From: Gemmataceae bacterium
GTDB lineage: Bacteria; Planctomycetota; Planctomycetia; Gemmatales; Gemmataceae
NCBI GenBank assembly: GCA_009691815.1
Contig: SIAL01000035.1
Location: 1 to 14,707 of the forward strand
Length of the DNA: 14,707 nucleotides
Direction: 5' to 3'
Below are positions 14,451 to 14,707 of this stretch, piece after piece. The notes below the pieces were generated by a model. The model did no database searches. It was not told the DNA's origin and saw nothing but the letters and a program-made list of their open reading frames with translations. The stretch's first letter is position 1. Each line of letters begins with the position of its first letter. A program made the position numbers and the translations under genes.

Positions 14451-14665
14451 ATGCCTTGATGAAACGGGTCCCCTTGCCGCCCAAGGCTGCTGCGGATGCG
14501 TTACACATTGCGTTGGCAACGATCCATGGCATGGATTACCTGCTTACTTGGAATTGCGCCCACATCGCCAATGCCGCCCTTCGTTCCAGCATTGAAGCGG
14601 TATGCCAAGAGAATGGTTATGAACCGCCGGTGATTTGCACCCCTGGGGAATTGCTGAAGGAGTGA
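14429..14665 (+). pseudogene. C-terminal half of a VapC-like PIN-domain toxin
   Basis: The frame reads EQVHTLADALMKRVPLPPKA, then AADALHIALATIHGMDYLLTW, NCAHIANAALRSSIEAVCQE and NGYEPPVICTPGELLKE with stop TGA 14663-14665. D-A-L-H-I-A-L-A and L-L-T-W-N-x-x-H-I-A-N are the third and fourth conserved regions of a VapC-type PIN ribonuclease subfamily. The first acidic region (near the N-terminus) and the second are absent: a full protein is about 160-170 residues, and homology here begins only near 14430, where it meets the opposite-strand NTF2-like fragment. ATG 14459 could start a 68-residue product, but without two of the metal-binding acidic residues it should be inactive. The downstream gene begins 3 nt after the stop. 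Confidence 0.75.
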
Positions 14666-14668
14666 ACC

Positions 14669-14707
14669 ATGGCCGGAGATAGCATCATCGCCGAAGTACG
14701 GAAGACC
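14669..14707 (+). CDS. Start of a gene, probably the partner (antitoxin-like) of the PIN toxin; cut by window edge
   Basis: ATG 14669 has AAGGAG 6 nt upstream (14657-14662, inside the end of the PIN fragment) and opens 13 codons to the edge: MAGDSIIAEVRKT. From memory, PIN proteins of this subfamily often sit next to a small gene whose product begins with a D-x-I-I-x-E-V-R-x-x-R motif, and the visible residues fit that. With so few residues this is a suggestion from context rather than a firm identification. Confidence 0.55.
   Translation, partial: MAGDSIIAEVRKT

Noticed and set aside
14179..14595. Plus-strand frame of 138 codons
   Set aside because: It is an Arg/Pro-rich shadow of the NTF2-like fragment (-) and the PIN fragment (another plus frame), both of which show family motifs.

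Overview
The window looks like chromosomal DNA of a planctomycete, probably from the Gemmata-like lineage. The support is: a secreted Cys-rich protein made of repeated 'V-C-K-P-V' type segments at the left edge; a PEP-CTERM surface protein; long tandem repeats built on GGCACACGGAGTGTGCC, which I remember as common in such genomes; and conserved hypothetical proteins of planctomycete type. The genus cannot be fixed from sequence alone. Base composition is moderate, with AT-rich stretches around 8580-9260 and 12660-12780 and a very G+C-rich stretch at 13590-13730.

Region 1 (1-5504) is ordinary dense coding. It has a partial secreted Cys-rich protein (-), an FHA-domain protein (+), a conserved hypothetical (+), a small hypothetical (-), and a tight operon of gpsA (glycerol-3-phosphate dehydrogenase), a DUF1802 protein and an S12-type serine hydrolase. 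The operon genes are joined by a 2-nt gap and a TAATG overlap. Convergent to this is a long MMPL/RND-family membrane protein (8302-5549, -).

Region 2 (8303-9262) is a 960-bp non-coding interval. It holds a 12-bp inverted repeat, short direct repeats, a tRNA-like T-arm remnant and a strong intrinsic-terminator hairpin. It leads into a two-component pair (OmpR-type regulator and membrane histidine kinase) whose genes overlap by 8 bp.

Region 3 (11376-12869) is dominated by eight full and one partial tandem copies of a ~130-bp unit. Each unit carries two short palindromes, one being the near-exact inverse of the other, and a G-tract with G-quadruplex potential. An AT-rich promoter-like stretch then precedes a PEP-CTERM protein. 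The signal-peptide codons of that gene are a run of 4.9 copies of an 8-bp unit, so slippage would switch the reading frame. A small, very charged protein with a consensus ribosome-binding site follows.

Region 4 (13800-14707) is a gene graveyard. It contains a short fragment resembling FG-GAP/VCBS-type surface proteins (+), the C-terminal half of an NTF2/SnoaL-like protein (-), and the C-terminal half of a VapC-like PIN toxin (+) followed by the intact start of a likely partner gene cut by the window edge. The most distinctive features are the structured tandem array, the slippage-prone signal peptide and this mosaic of truncated genes. I did not find a convincing new multi-gene system.
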